64,000 nt of DNA from Luteibacter anthropi (GTDB lineage: Bacteria; Pseudomonadota; Gammaproteobacteria; Xanthomonadales; Rhodanobacteraceae), in assembly GCF_011759365.1 (NCBI RefSeq), contig NZ_JAARLZ010000004.1, positions 372,001 to 436,000 of the forward strand. Reading direction: 5' to 3'. Every line of letters begins with the position of its first letter. The first letter of the stretch is position 1. The notes under the pieces are model-generated. The model was not told the origin of the DNA and did not search any database. It worked only from the letters and a program-made list of their open reading frames with translations. Shown here piece by piece: positions 35,529-45,347 of this stretch. The position numbers and the translations under genes were made by a program.

Positions 35529-37952
35529 TTAGAACGTGTTGCCGAAGGTGAACTGGATGCGCTCGACGAAGCGGCTGTCGGAATCCTGCTTACGGAACGG
35601 CACGGCGAAGTTGATGATCAGCGGACCGATCGGCGCCTGCCACTGCAGCGAGAGACCCGTCGAGGCACGCAGTTCGCTGGCCTTGAACGCCTGGTAGTTG
35701 GCGTAGACGTTACCCACGTCCACGAACCAGGACACGCGGGCGGTGTTGACGTCCTTCAGGAAGGGCAGGGGCAGGAAGACCTGCGCGGTACCCAGCACCT
35801 TGAACGCGCCACCGACCGGCTGGCCGTAGGTGTAGTAACCGCCCGTGCATCGACCGTGGCTGTCCGGCACCGACGAGGCGCTGCCGCCGTCGCAGAGACG
35901 GGGACCCAGGGTGTTGTCCTGGAAGCCGCGGACGTCGCGCACACCACCGGCGTAGTAGTTTTCCCAGAACGGGAAGTCGATCTTGTCGCCCTTCTTGTAG
36001 ACAAGAATCGGGTTGTTCGGGTCTTGCGGGTTGTACGCGTACCCGTTTTCCTTGTACGTCTGTCCGTAAGTCTTGCCGTAGCCGACCTGGCCGTCGAGGT
36101 AGAGCACGAAGCCCTTGCCGATGGGCCAGTAGTGGTTGGCTTCGCCGAAGATCTTGTAGAACTGCACGGTGGAGCCCGGCAGCGAACCCTCGATGGACGC
36201 GGTGAGCTGGCCGCCGCGGGTCGGGGCCCAGTAGCTGTTACGGGTGTCGTGCGTGTAGCCGAGGCTCGACGTCCACGAATGGATGGTCTTGTTGCCCACG
36301 GCGTTCTGGTAAGCCTGCAGCACGGCCGGCGTCAGGGTCGACGTGTTGATCAGGTTGGAGCTGATGCCCAGGCTGGTCGACAGCGAGTCGTAATCGGAGA
36401 TCGGCACCGACAGCGTGGTCTGGAACGACTTGGTGCTGTAGGTGTAGTTCGCCAGATCGGTATCGCCGTAGTCGAGCTTGCTGTAGCTGAGGTTGTAGCC
36501 CAGCTGGATGCCCGAGTCGGTGAGGTACGGATTCACGTAGCTGGCGTTGACGCGCTTGTAGAACGTGCTGGTTTCAGCGCCGATCGAGAAGCGGTCGCCC
36601 GTGCCCAGGAAGTTGTTCTGGGACACCGAGGCCGACAGGATGATGCCGTTGTACTGCGAGTAACCCACGCCGAACATCAGCGAGCCGGCGGACTGTTCTT
36701 CCACCTTCACCGTGAGGTCGACCTGGTCGACCGTGCCCGGCACGAGCTGCTTGTCGATGTCGACTGTCTTGAAGTAACCCAGGCGCTGCAGACGGGTCTT
36801 CGAGCGGTCGATGGCGCCCTGGGCGTACCAGGCGCCTTCGAGCTGGCGCATTTCACGACGCAGCACTTCGTCTTCCGTGCGGGTGTTGCCCTGGAAGACC
36901 ACGCGACGCACGTACACGCGCTTGCCCGGTTCGATGAACAGGGTGACGTCGGCGGTGCGCTTGTCCTTGTCGAGCTTCGGCACCGGGGTGACCTTCGCGA
37001 AGGCGTAGCCGATGTTGGCCAGGATGCCCTTGATCGCGTCGTCGCTGGCCTCGATGGCCGCGCGGTTGAAGGTGTCGCCCTTGTGGATGAAGACGAGCTT
37101 GCGCAGGGTCTCTTCCGGCAGGATCAGCTCACCGAGCAGCTTCACGTCGGAGACGGTGTAGACCTCGCCTTCCTTCACGCTCGCATCGACGTACATGGTG
37201 CGCTTGTCCGGGCTGATCGACACCTGGGTGGAGTCGATGCCGAAGTCGGCGTAGCCGCGGTTCATGTAGTAATTGCCGAGCTTCTCCAGGTCGCCGGAGA
37301 GCTTCTCGCGCGAGTACTGGTCGTCCTTGGAGTACCAGGACAGCCAGTTGCTGGTGTTGGATTCGAATTCCTTGCGGATCGGCTTATCCGGGAAGGCCTT
37401 GTTGCCGATGATGTTGATCTCTTTGATCTTCGCGGCCTTGCCTTCGCGAATTTCAATGTCGATCGCCACGCGGTTACGGTCGAGGCGGGTTACGTGCGGA
37501 TCGACCGACACGTTGTACTTGCCGCGGTTGTAGTACTGGCGGATCAGCTCCTGCTGCACGCGGTCGAGCGACAGGCGGTCGAAGGTTTCACCTTCGGCCA
37601 GGCCGATTTCCTTCAGGCCCTTGCGGAGATCGTCTTCCTTGATGTCCTTGTTGCCACGCAGGGTGAGCTTGGCGATGGCGGGACGCTCGACGACCTTGAT
37701 GACCAGGATGCTGCCCTGGCGGTCGAGTTCCACATCGCTGAAGAATTTGGTCTGGTACAGGGCGCGAATCGCTGCCTGCGCCTTGTCGTCGCTGAGCGTA
37801 TCGCCCTTCTCGACGGGCAGGTAGCTCAGCACGGTACCCTGCGCAATGCGGGTCAGGCCATCGACGCGGATGTCGGAAACGACAAACGGCTCGAAGGCAA
37901 GCGCATTGGCGGACAGGGAGGCAAGCAGGATCAGGGCGGCGATACGCTTCAT
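35529..37952 (-). CDS. bamA: Outer membrane protein assembly factor BamA
   Basis: The 807-residue Omp85 protein inserts beta-barrel proteins into the outer membrane. It has a signal peptide (MKRIAALILLASLSANALA) and five POTRA domains, starting FVVSDIRVDGLTRI. A C-terminal 16-strand barrel follows, with VRGF in GGVRDVRGFQDN as the conserved lid-lock loop and a terminal aromatic beta-signal (FVERIQFTFGNTF). ATG 37952 is chosen over 38015 because it gives the signal peptide. It follows rseP in the envelope operon. Confidence 0.97.
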   Translation of the reverse strand: MKRIAALILLASLSANALAFEPFVVSDIRVDGLTRIAQGTVLSYLPVEKGDTLSDDKAQAAIRALYQTKFFSDVELDRQGSILVIKVVERPAIAKLTLRGNKDIKEDDLRKGLKEIGLAEGETFDRLSLDRVQQELIRQYYNRGKYNVSVDPHVTRLDRNRVAIDIEIREGKAAKIKEINIIGNKAFPDKPIRKEFESNTSNWLSWYSKDDQYSREKLSGDLEKLGNYYMNRGYADFGIDSTQVSISPDKRTMYVDASVKEGEVYTVSDVKLLGELILPEETLRKLVFIHKGDTFNRAAIEASDDAIKGILANIGYAFAKVTPVPKLDKDKRTADVTLFIEPGKRVYVRRVVFQGNTRTEDEVLRREMRQLEGAWYAQGAIDRSKTRLQRLGYFKTVDIDKQLVPGTVDQVDLTVKVEEQSAGSLMFGVGYSQYNGIILSASVSQNNFLGTGDRFSIGAETSTFYKRVNASYVNPYLTDSGIQLGYNLSYSKLDYGDTDLANYTYSTKSFQTTLSVPISDYDSLSTSLGISSNLINTSTLTPAVLQAYQNAVGNKTIHSWTSSLGYTHDTRNSYWAPTRGGQLTASIEGSLPGSTVQFYKIFGEANHYWPIGKGFVLYLDGQVGYGKTYGQTYKENGYAYNPQDPNNPILVYKKGDKIDFPFWENYYAGGVRDVRGFQDNTLGPRLCDGGSASSVPDSHGRCTGGYYTYGQPVGGAFKVLGTAQVFLPLPFLKDVNTARVSWFVDVGNVYANYQAFKASELRASTGLSLQWQAPIGPLIINFAVPFRKQDSDSRFVERIQFTFGNTF

Positions 37953-38138
37953 CGTCGATTCCGTTGGGTTAATTCCAGTCGCCGGCGGACGAGGCCGGAG
38001 ACCGAAGAGGAGCACGCGCCTGGCTCATGCCCGGCGTCGTTCGGCCATGGGCGCGTGAGCGTCCAGGGCCTGGGTGATACGGATGCGCCCGATCAGGGCG
38101 CTCACGTGAGTCCGGTCCGCGCGGCGCGTGGACCGGAC

Positions 38139-39485
38139 TCACGAGACGAGCATTCGCTGTATGTCGTTGAAGAATGCCAGCCCCATCAGTGTGAACAGCA
38201 AGGCGAGACCCACATACTGGCCGGCGATCATGGTGCGTTCGCTGACCGGGCTGCCTTTGACCAACTCGATAAGGTAATACAGCAGGTGGCCGCCATCCAA
38301 CACCGGGATGGGCAGCAGGTTCAGGATGGCGAGGCTGAGCGACACCAGGGCGAGGAAGTTGAGGAACCACCCCAGGCCGCGGTTGGCCGAGTCGTTGGCC
38401 ACCTGAGCGATGCCGATGACACCGGAAAGATTCTTGGTGGAGGCCTCGCCGGAGAGCATCTTGCCGATCAGGCCGACCGTGTTGCGTGCGCCGTTCCAGG
38501 TGGCGGAGAGCGATTCGGTGAAGGCACGCACCGGGCCGTAGCGCAGCGTGGCGGCCTCGGGCGGCAGGGCGGCCACGCCGATCTGCCAGCGGGCCGGCTG
38601 GCCTTGCTCGGACGCCATGCGCGCGGTCAGCGAGATATTCATGGGCCTGCCGTCGCGCTCGATGACCAGCGCAAGCTGCGGCGACACCTTGGCCTGCTCG
38701 GAGACGAGCTTGCTGAAGGCCTCGAAGGTGGTGACTGGCTGCCCGTTGACGCTGACGATGCGGTCGTTGGCGCGCAGGCCGGCCAGCGAGGCGGGGGCGC
38801 CCTTGAGCACGCTGCCGATCACCGGGGGCATGGGAGCCATGGCGAGGCCCAGCTGCACGAAGCGCTGGCCGATGTCGCCGGAGTTGTCGAGCTTCTGCAG
38901 TGGAAGCACCACGTCGCGCTGGGCACCGTCGGTGCCCGTCACCCGGACCGGCAGCGGCGAGGTGCCGAGCAGGGCGTTGGCGAGGACGTCCATGGCGTCG
39001 CTCCAGGTGCTCACCGGCTGGCCGTCCATCGCCACGATGCGGTCGCCCGGGCGGATGCCTGCCTGGGCTGCGATGGTGGTGGGAGCGGCGGTGACCAGCG
39101 GGGCGACATCGGGCTTGCCCACGATGTACATCGCCCAGAAGGCGGCGATGGTGAAGATCAGGTTGAACGCCGGGCCGGCGGCCACGATGGCGATGCGCTG
39201 CCACACCGGCTTGGCCGTGAATTCCTCGCCGAGCTGGGACGGATCGACGTCGCCTTCGCGGGCGTCGAGCATCTTCACGTACCCGCCCAGCGGGATGGCG
39301 GCGATCTGGTATTCGGTGCCGTCCTTCGCCACGCGCCGCCACAGCGGCCGGCCGAAGCCCACGGAGAAGCGCAGCACGCGCACGCCACAGCGGCGCGCGA
39401 CCCAGTAGTGGCCGAATTCATGGAAGGTCACCAGGACGCCGAGCGTCACCAGCAGCCAGAACACGGAACCAAGGACAGGGCTCAT
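38139..39485 (-). CDS. rseP: RIP metalloprotease RseP
   Basis: The 448-residue inner-membrane site-2 protease cleaves RseA to release the envelope stress sigma factor. HEFGH at residues 22-26 is the zinc site, the C-terminal part carries the LNLLPIPVLDGGHL motif, and two PDZ domains lie between (GIRPGDRIVAMDGQ and GLRANDRIVSVNGQ). Four transmembrane helices are expected. ATG 39485 (MSPVLGSVFW) is chosen; upstream in-frame ATGs lie in dxr-adjacent sequence. Confidence 0.96.
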   Translation of the reverse strand: MSPVLGSVFWLLVTLGVLVTFHEFGHYWVARRCGVRVLRFSVGFGRPLWRRVAKDGTEYQIAAIPLGGYVKMLDAREGDVDPSQLGEEFTAKPVWQRIAIVAAGPAFNLIFTIAAFWAMYIVGKPDVAPLVTAAPTTIAAQAGIRPGDRIVAMDGQPVSTWSDAMDVLANALLGTSPLPVRVTGTDGAQRDVVLPLQKLDNSGDIGQRFVQLGLAMAPMPPVIGSVLKGAPASLAGLRANDRIVSVNGQPVTTFEAFSKLVSEQAKVSPQLALVIERDGRPMNISLTARMASEQGQPARWQIGVAALPPEAATLRYGPVRAFTESLSATWNGARNTVGLIGKMLSGEASTKNLSGVIGIAQVANDSANRGLGWFLNFLALVSLSLAILNLLPIPVLDGGHLLYYLIELVKGSPVSERTMIAGQYVGLALLFTLMGLAFFNDIQRMLVS

Positions 39486-39528
39486 CAGGGAGGGTGGGTC
39501 TCGAGAAAAACGTTTAGGTGGAACGAGT

Positions 39529-40713
39529 TTAGCAGTAAGCGCGACGGAGAACGTCCCGCGCTGCGTGCCTTGCTTCGTCGTCGCGTCCCCTGAGGGTCTG
39601 GACATCGACCACGGGTTTGGCCGGCAGTTCCTCAAGAACGCGCTCGACGACCTCCGCGATGCCGAGGAAAGGCAGGGTGCCGGCGAGGAATGCCTCGACC
39701 GCCACTTCGTTGGCGGCGTTCAGGATCGCGGTGGTGTCGCCGCCGGCACGCAGGGCCTCGAAGGCCAACGCCAGGCAGCGGAAGGTGTCGGTGTCGGGGG
39801 CTTCGAAGTCCAGGCGGGCGTGGGCGGCGAGGTCCAGCGGGGCCACGCCTGCGCCGATGCGCTCGGGCCACGCCAGCCCGCAGGCGATGGCGGTGCGCAT
39901 GTCGGGGTTGCCCAGCTGGGCAAGCATGGAGCCGTCCACGTAGTCGACCAGGGAGTGGATGAGGCTCTGCGGATGCACCACGACCTCGATGGCGTCCACC
40001 GGGGCGTTGAACAGGTGATGTGCCTCGATGACTTCAAGGCCCTTGTTCATCAGCGTGGCGGAGTCGACCGAGATCTTCCGGCCCATGGACCACTTGGGGT
40101 GGGCACAGGCCTGGTCGGGTGTCACGGTGCCCAGGTCGGTCCTGCGCCTGCCGCGGAACGGGCCACCGGAGGCGGTCAGCACGAGGCGGCGCACGCCGGC
40201 GCCGGCCAGGTCGGGGCGGCCGCCGGGCAGGCATTGGAAGATGGCGTTGTGTTCGGAGTCGATCGGGATGAGGTCGCCGCCGCCTTCGCGCAGCGCCTGG
40301 AGCAGCAGCTCGCCGCCCATCACGATGGATTCCTTGTTGGCCAGTAGAAGACGCTTGCCGGCACGGGCGGCGGCAAGCGTGGAATCCAGGCCGGCGGCAC
40401 CGACGATGGCCGCCACCACGGTGTCGCAAAGCGTGCCGGCCGCCGCTGCCGTGACCGCATCGGGGCCGGAAGCCACCTCGCAGCGTACGTTGGCGCTAGC
40501 GAGACGCCGGGCGAGATCGGCCTCCATGGAGGGATCGGCGACGATGGCCAGGTCGGGCCGGAAGCGCTCGCAGAGCCGCGCCAGCGCCTCGGTGTCCCGG
40601 TTGGCGGCCAGCACGCTGGCCCGGAAACGCTCCGGGTGTCGGGCGATGACGTCGAGGGTACTGGTGCCGATGGAGCCGGTAGCGCCCAGCACCGCGACCT
40701 GCCGCAGCGCCAT
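39529..40713 (-). CDS. dxr: 1-deoxy-D-xylulose 5-phosphate reductoisomerase
   Basis: The 394-residue enzyme makes MEP from DXP in isoprenoid synthesis. The NADPH site is [16 protein letters not shown], and [24 protein letters not shown] and SASGGPF-like (TASGGPFRG) carry metal and substrate residues. It lies between cdsA (3-base gap) and rseP. The adjacent uppS also uses isoprenoid precursors. Confidence 0.97.
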   Translation of the reverse strand: MALRQVAVLGATGSIGTSTLDVIARHPERFRASVLAANRDTEALARLCERFRPDLAIVADPSMEADLARRLASANVRCEVASGPDAVTAAAAGTLCDTVVAAIVGAAGLDSTLAAARAGKRLLLANKESIVMGGELLLQALREGGGDLIPIDSEHNAIFQCLPGGRPDLAGAGVRRLVLTASGGPFRGRRRTDLGTVTPDQACAHPKWSMGRKISVDSATLMNKGLEVIEAHHLFNAPVDAIEVVVHPQSLIHSLVDYVDGSMLAQLGNPDMRTAIACGLAWPERIGAGVAPLDLAAHARLDFEAPDTDTFRCLALAFEALRAGGDTTAILNAANEVAVEAFLAGTLPFLGIAEVVERVLEELPAKPVVDVQTLRGRDDEARHAARDVLRRAYC

Positions 40714-40715
40714 GT

Positions 40716-41534
40716 TCAGAGCCCCAGGAGGATCTTGCCTGCCGCAAACACGGGCAGGGCGGCGAAGACGCTGTCCAGGCGGTCCAGCAGGCCGCCGTGG
40801 CCCGGGAACAGGTTGCCGGAGTCTTTCACTTCGGCATGGCGCTTGAGCAGGCTTTCGAAGAGGTCGCCCACGACGGCGGCAGCCACGGCGAGCACGCCGA
40901 GCACGAGCAGGCCGATGAGCTGGCCACCGTCACGCACGCCGAGCAGGTAGCCGCCGAGCAGGGCGACAAAGCCGCCGGAGAGCACGGCGCCATATACGCC
41001 CGCCCAGGTTTTTCCCGGGCTGATCCGCGGAGCCAGCTTGCGACGGCCGAGGAAACGACCGCTGAAGTAGGCGCCGGTATCGGCCGCCCAGACGATGACC
41101 AGGGCCAGCAGGGTCCACCAGTTGCCGTGGTCGCTGTCGTGCAGCGAGATGGCGGCGGCGAGCGTGGGAATGACCACCAGCACGCCGGCACCGAGCTTCA
41201 GCAGGCGGTTTTCGCTGTTGGGGGCGGCGGCGAAGGTGAAGTGACGCAGCCAGAAGCAGCAGCCGATCCACCAGGCCACGCCCACGAAGCTGAGCACCGT
41301 GAGCACGCCTGGCGTGCGCACGATGACCAGCGCGGCCAGGATGGCGGCGGCAAAGGCCACCACGATGCCGCGTCCCAGGGGCGTGCGGCAGCCGGCGAGC
41401 TGGCTCCACTCCCATGCGGCGCCCACGAAGACGAGGGCGACCACGGCGGCGAAAAAGCCCGTGGGCGGCACCAGGATGAGTGCCAGGACGACCGGAAGGA
41501 GGATCGCGGCGGTGATGATGCGTTGCTTGAGCAT
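40716..41534 (-). CDS. cdsA: Phosphatidate cytidylyltransferase CdsA
   Basis: The 272-residue polytopic membrane enzyme makes CDP-diacylglycerol for phospholipid synthesis. The family signature is at the C-terminal side: [20 protein letters not shown], then [32 protein letters not shown]. Seven to eight hydrophobic helices precede it. It is 12 bases after uppS and 2 bases before dxr. Confidence 0.96.
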   Translation of the reverse strand: MLKQRIITAAILLPVVLALILVPPTGFFAAVVALVFVGAAWEWSQLAGCRTPLGRGIVVAFAAAILAALVIVRTPGVLTVLSFVGVAWWIGCCFWLRHFTFAAAPNSENRLLKLGAGVLVVIPTLAAAISLHDSDHGNWWTLLALVIVWAADTGAYFSGRFLGRRKLAPRISPGKTWAGVYGAVLSGGFVALLGGYLLGVRDGGQLIGLLVLGVLAVAAAVVGDLFESLLKRHAEVKDSGNLFPGHGGLLDRLDSVFAALPVFAAGKILLGL

Positions 41535-41546
41535 GTATGTCCGGCG

Positions 41547-42284
41547 TCAGCCTGTGGCGACCTGTTCGCCGGTGCGCCCGTAACGGCGCTCGCGGCGGGC
41601 GTAGTCGTCGATGGCCTCGGCGAGGCTGTCCTGGTCGACGTCGGGCCACAGGGTGTCGGTGAAATACAGCTCGGCGTAGGCGAGCTGCCAGAGAAGGAAG
41701 TTGCTGACCCGGCGCTCGCCACCCGTGCGGATGAACAGGTCGAGCGGCGGCTGGTCGGCGAGGCAGGTGAAGCCGTGCAGGCGATGCTCGTCGAGCTCGT
41801 CGGCGCTGAATTCACCGCGGGCGATGGCCTCGGCGGCGCGGCGCGCTGCCTGGGCGATATCCCAGCGGCCGCCGTAGTTGACGGCCACGTTCATGTTGAG
41901 GGCGGTGTTGCCCTCGGTGTGTTCCATGGCGGCCAGCATGCGCTTTCGCAGCTCGGGGGCGAAGGCGTCGAGATCGCCCACGAAGCGGATGCGTACGCCG
42001 TTGCCGTGCAGCTCCTTTACTTCCTTGTCGAGCGCCTTGAGGAACAGTTCCATCAGTGCCGACACCTCGGTGGGCGGGCGCTGCCAGTTTTCGCTGGAAA
42101 AGGCGAACAGGGTGAGCGAGGCGATGCCGCGACGCAGGCAGAACTCCACGGCCTCCCGGACGGCTTTCTGTCCGGCATGGTGACCGAACGTGCGCGGGCG
42201 AAGACGCTGCTTCGCCCAGCGACCGTTGCCATCCATGACGATGGCCAGGTGGCGGGGAACCCGGGCTTCGGGCCTCGCTGCCAT
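41547..42284 (-). CDS. uppS: Undecaprenyl diphosphate synthase UppS
   Basis: The 245-residue cis-prenyltransferase makes the C55 carrier for cell wall and O-antigen. IVMDGNGRWAKQR is the diphosphate-binding P-loop with the catalytic Asp, FAFSSENWQRP follows, and DLFIRTGGERRVSNFLLWQLAYAELYF (the family signature, about residues 190-216) closes the site. It sits between frr and cdsA in the standard order. Confidence 0.97.
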   Translation of the reverse strand: MAARPEARVPRHLAIVMDGNGRWAKQRLRPRTFGHHAGQKAVREAVEFCLRRGIASLTLFAFSSENWQRPPTEVSALMELFLKALDKEVKELHGNGVRIRFVGDLDAFAPELRKRMLAAMEHTEGNTALNMNVAVNYGGRWDIAQAARRAAEAIARGEFSADELDEHRLHGFTCLADQPPLDLFIRTGGERRVSNFLLWQLAYAELYFTDTLWPDVDQDSLAEAIDDYARRERRYGRTGEQVATG

Positions 42285-42304
42285 GGGTGTGGACCGATGG
42301 CGCG

Positions 42305-42862
42305 TCAGAGCGCCATCAGCTCCTGTTCCTTGGTCTTGACCACGTCGTCGACTTCCTTGACGTACTTGTCGGTCAGCTTCTGGATGTCGTTGTCGGCGCC
42401 TTTCTTGTCGTCTTCCGTGATCGCCTTGTCTTTCAGCAGCTTGTCGACATGCTGGATGGCGTCGCGGCGGACGTTGCGGATGGCGATCTTGGCGGCTTCG
42501 CCTTCCTTCGCCACGCTCTTGGCGAGCTCCTTGCGGCGCTCCTCGGTCGGGGGCGGGAAGTTGAGGCGGATGTCCATGCCCATGGTGGTGGGCGTGATGC
42601 CGAGGTCGGAAGCCATGATGGCCTTCTCGATCGGACCGACCATGCTCTTGTCGAAGGGCTTCACGGAAAGCGAGCGCGCATCGGGCGTGGTGACGTTGGC
42701 CACCTGGGCCAGCGGAGTCGGCGAGCCGTAGTAGGGCACGACGATGTTGTCGAGGATGGAGGCGTTGGCGCGACCGGTGCGGATCGATTTCAGGTCGTGC
42801 TTGAGCGAGTCGATGCTCTTGCCCATGCGGGTCTCAGCATCTTTCTTGATGTCGTTGATCAT
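42305..42862 (-). CDS. frr: Ribosome recycling factor
   Basis: The 185-residue protein splits post-termination ribosomes with EF-G. It starts MINDIKKDAETRMGKSI and has LKSIRTGRANASILD and the RRDAIQHVDKLLKDKAITEDD helix. Length equals that of E. coli RRF. It is 20 bases upstream of uppS and about 100 bases after pyrH. Confidence 0.97.
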   Translation of the reverse strand: MINDIKKDAETRMGKSIDSLKHDLKSIRTGRANASILDNIVVPYYGSPTPLAQVANVTTPDARSLSVKPFDKSMVGPIEKAIMASDLGITPTTMGMDIRLNFPPPTEERRKELAKSVAKEGEAAKIAIRNVRRDAIQHVDKLLKDKAITEDDKKGADNDIQKLTDKYVKEVDDVVKTKEQELMAL

Positions 42863-42964
42863 GGGCTTGTTTCCGGTGGAACTGGTCAGCAGACGAGTAT
42901 AGCAGGGAGCGCGGTCCGGCCTTGCCGCACCGCGCCAGGGCGCCCCCGGGAGGGGCCGGCCGGA

Positions 42965-43687
42965 TCAGCCGGCGTCGACCAGGGTGCCTACCGGTTCGCC
43001 CTTCATGATCTTCATGAGGTTGCCCGGCTGGGTCATGTCGTAGATGCGCAGGGGCAGCTTGTTCTCGCGGCACAGGGCGATGGCGGCGGTGTCCATCACT
43101 TCGAGGCGGCGCTCGATCACCTGGTTGTAGGTGAGGTGCTCGTAGCGGGTGGCGTCCGCATGGCGCTTGGGATCGGCGCTGTAGACGCCATCGACCTTGG
43201 TGGCCTTGAGCAGCAGGTCGGCACCGATTTCCACGGCGCGCAGGGCGGCGGCGGAGTCGGTGGTGAAGAACGGGTTGCCGATGCCGGCGGCGAACAGGGC
43301 GACACGGCCCTTTTCGAGGTGGCGGATGGCACGGCGACGGATGAAGTCTTCGCAGACTTCGTTGATCTTGATGGCGCTCATGGTGCGGGCTTCGCCGCCG
43401 AGCTTCTCGATGGCGTCCTGCATGGCAAGGGCGTTCATCACGGTGGCCAGCATGCCCATGTGGTCGCCGGTGACGCGGTCCATGCCGGACGCAGCCAGGC
43501 CGGCACCGCGGAAGATGTTTCCGCCACCGATGACGACACCGACCTGCACGCCGGCGGCGATGACTTCGAGGATTTCCTTGGCGAGGCGGCCGATCACCTT
43601 CGGATCGATGCCGTAGTCCTCGCTACCCATGAGGGCTTCTCCGGAGAGCTTGAGCAGGATGCGGCGGTGGTTCAGCTGGTTGCTCAT
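42965..43687 (-). CDS. pyrH: UMP kinase PyrH
   Basis: The 240-residue amino-acid-kinase-fold enzyme phosphorylates UMP to UDP. Motifs are [41 protein letters not shown], and [19 protein letters not shown] 43687 has GGAG eight bases upstream and is chosen over 43714. In most proteobacteria it follows tsf directly; here about 2.7 kb with two chitosanase genes and a long repeat intervene. Confidence 0.96.
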   Translation of the reverse strand: MSNQLNHRRILLKLSGEALMGSEDYGIDPKVIGRLAKEILEVIAAGVQVGVVIGGGNIFRGAGLAASGMDRVTGDHMGMLATVMNALAMQDAIEKLGGEARTMSAIKINEVCEDFIRRRAIRHLEKGRVALFAAGIGNPFFTTDSAAALRAVEIGADLLLKATKVDGVYSADPKRHADATRYEHLTYNQVIERRLEVMDTAAIALCRENKLPLRIYDMTQPGNLMKIMKGEPVGTLVDAG

Positions 43688-43792
43688 GTGGGGTCTCCAG
43701 ATTGTGTGGGGCAAAACGCGCGTAGTGTAGCGCGCGTTCTTTGTTACAGGAACGTGAAAAACTGTCGCGGGGTTTGGTGGGGGGCTTCGCTT

Positions 43793-44315
43793 CGTAGGGT
43801 GGGCTCGCCTGTCGGCCTCGCGCTCGGCGCGTGGGGCGTGGCGGCGGACGAGGCGACGGGTGCGGCCCTTGGCGCTCCGGCCTGCGGTGTCCCTCGGGAA
43901 AGGAGAGCCGCTGCGCGGCCCGGTGTCTTATGGCTTACGCCCCTTCGGGCACGGGTAGCGTGCGGGGCTTTTCGACTCGGCTTCCGTGCCTCGGCGAAAA
44001 GGGCCGGCCTTCCTGGCCGGCCCCGCTACGCGGCCTTGTCCGCCCGCTCCCCTCACCTCCATCAAGTCGCGCCAAGGGCCGCCCCCGCCGCCTCTCCCAA
44101 CGTAATCGCGGCGTGTTGTAGGAGCGCGCCTGCGCGCGACCATACATGGCGCGGCCCATCATCGCTCCCATTCCACCGGTCGCGCGCAAGCACGCTCCTA
44201 CAGGGATGCGGGGGCGTGGTGCGATTACGTTGTAGGAGCGCGCCTGCGCGCGACCGTTCATGGCGCGGCCCATCATCGTTCCCGTTGCACCGGTCGCGCG
44301 CAAGCACGCTCCTAC
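43793..44315 (+). repeat. Compound REP element, copy 3 (5'-truncated)
   Basis: This fills most of the gap between pyrH and the first chitosanase. The core matches copies 1 and 2 from CGTAGGGTGGGCTCGCCT onward, so roughly 115 bases of its left end are missing. Two REP pairs follow at 44118-44201 and 44232-44315. The spacer between the pairs differs from that of copies 1 and 2. The core hairpin GGCCGG/CCGGCC with an adjacent A-run is kept near 43996-44025. Confidence 0.85.
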
Positions 44316-44334
44316 ACGGGCGGTTCGGGTATTC

Positions 44335-44361
44335 GGAGGGCGCGATCTCTCGCGGCCCTCC
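44335..44361 (-). terminator. Hairpin downstream of first chitosanase gene
   Basis: GGAGGG-CGCGA pairs with TCGCG-G-CCCTCC, with one bulge, 14 bases past the stop codon at 44375. No clear T-run follows, so it is a weak terminator candidate. Confidence 0.45.
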
Positions 44362-44374
44362 GGTGCTTATCGCA

Positions 44375-45160
44375 TCAGGGGATGCTGTACGAATCCCCAT
44401 AGACCTTCCAGCGCAGTGGTGTATCGAGCCCGAAGTTGCCTGCTTTCAGGAATACGCGCTGTGCCGTTTCCACGCGCGATGTGTCGGCGTGGGCTTCTTC
44501 CTGCTTCATCACTTTTACGCGTGCATCGAGAAATGCATTGAGATAGGTGGTTTCATTGCCGCCTTGCGCGGGCGTTTTTGCAACTTTCATTGCTGCCTTG
44601 CGGATGCCGCCGAAGCTGTCGGATGACGTGCCGGGGCCGTGCATCACGATGGCGTCGTAGTAGATGAACTGGCCAAGCGTGCGCAGGCCATCGGCCTTGG
44701 CCTGATTTACGGCCGGAGTGAAATACTGCTCGTCGCGGACGTTGTCCTGCGCCACCTGGAATGCGACATCCTTTGCGGCGGCACGCCAGTCGCCCGGGAA
44801 GCCGGGGTCAAGGCCTGCGTGCGAGGCGGAGTTCTGGTTTGCGAGCTTTTGCAGGGCGGGAATGTATTTGGCGAGGCGATTGCCCGGCGACACGGCCTGG
44901 TAATCCTTCACCAGATCCAGCATGTCGCCGGTGCCGGAACAAAAGCCGATGATGCCGGCGGTGTAGCCGCGGCCGTCCTGGATGTCTTCGATGTACGAGT
45001 ACTGCGCACGCCAGTCGAGGCTGGAGTTTTCGGCGCTGGAGACCAGTTGCATCGCGATCTCTTTCTTCGCGGGCGTATCGAGGTCGGCGGCGAAGACGGG
45101 GGTGGCGACGAGCGTGGCCAGGAGTGCGGCGAAAAGACGTCGTGTACGGCGAACGTGCAT
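44375..45160 (-). CDS. Secreted GH46 chitosanase (first copy)
   Basis: The 261-residue protein has a signal peptide (cleavage after PVFA, about residue 24) and a GH46 catalytic domain that hydrolyses chitosan. SSAENSSLDW contains the general acid Glu at residue 44, and EDIQDGRGYTAGIIGF the second acid Asp at residue 62. The 18-residue spacing is that of Streptomyces N174 chitosanase (Glu22/Asp40). The late FIYYDAIVMHG and SFGGIRKAA blocks are also typical. It lies head-to-tail with a second copy. Confidence 0.95.
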   Translation of the reverse strand: MHVRRTRRLFAALLATLVATPVFAADLDTPAKKEIAMQLVSSAENSSLDWRAQYSYIEDIQDGRGYTAGIIGFCSGTGDMLDLVKDYQAVSPGNRLAKYIPALQKLANQNSASHAGLDPGFPGDWRAAAKDVAFQVAQDNVRDEQYFTPAVNQAKADGLRTLGQFIYYDAIVMHGPGTSSDSFGGIRKAAMKVAKTPAQGGNETTYLNAFLDARVKVMKQEEAHADTSRVETAQRVFLKAGNFGLDTPLRWKVYGDSYSIP

Positions 45161-45241
45161 GGTGGCTTCCTTGTGATTTGCGCCGGGAATCGGCTCGCAA
45201 GTTATTGCGCTTGCGCGGCCTTGCGGACGCGACGGCGCTCA

Positions 45242-45287
45242 CAGGAAATTGGTTGCAGTTTGAAACATCGCGCTTCGTGCCGTTTTT
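45242..45287 (-). promoter_or_regulatory. Conserved upstream element of chitosanase gene, copy A
   Basis: The plus-strand sequence from CAGGAAATT through TTTGAAACATCG to CGTTTTT matches 46226-46270 upstream of the other chitosanase at most positions. It begins 82 bases before the start codon. It is a shared promoter or regulator site by position and conservation; I cannot assign -10/-35 boxes with confidence. Confidence 0.5.
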
Positions 45288-45305
45288 CGCTTTTTCACCT
45301 GTAAC

Positions 45306-45330
45306 GAAGGCCGCGATGAGTGCGGCCTTC
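45306..45330 (-). terminator. Hairpin between the two chitosanase genes
   Basis: A perfect 9-base stem (GAAGGCCGC / GCGGCCTTC) with a 7-base loop lies 18 bases after the stop of the second chitosanase. There is no strong T-run on the minus strand. Confidence 0.55.
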
Positions 45331-45347
45331 GGGTTTGATCCGTGGGA

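Noticed and set aside
35220-39593. A 1457-codon open frame on the plus strand
   Set aside because: It runs antisense through lpxD, bamA and rseP, which are certain genes. Long antisense frames are common in GC-rich DNA, and the product has low-complexity His/Val/Gly/Glu composition.
40797-44626. Long plus-strand open frames (644 and 779 codons)
   Set aside because: They are antisense to cdsA-uppS-frr-pyrH and run on into repeat DNA.
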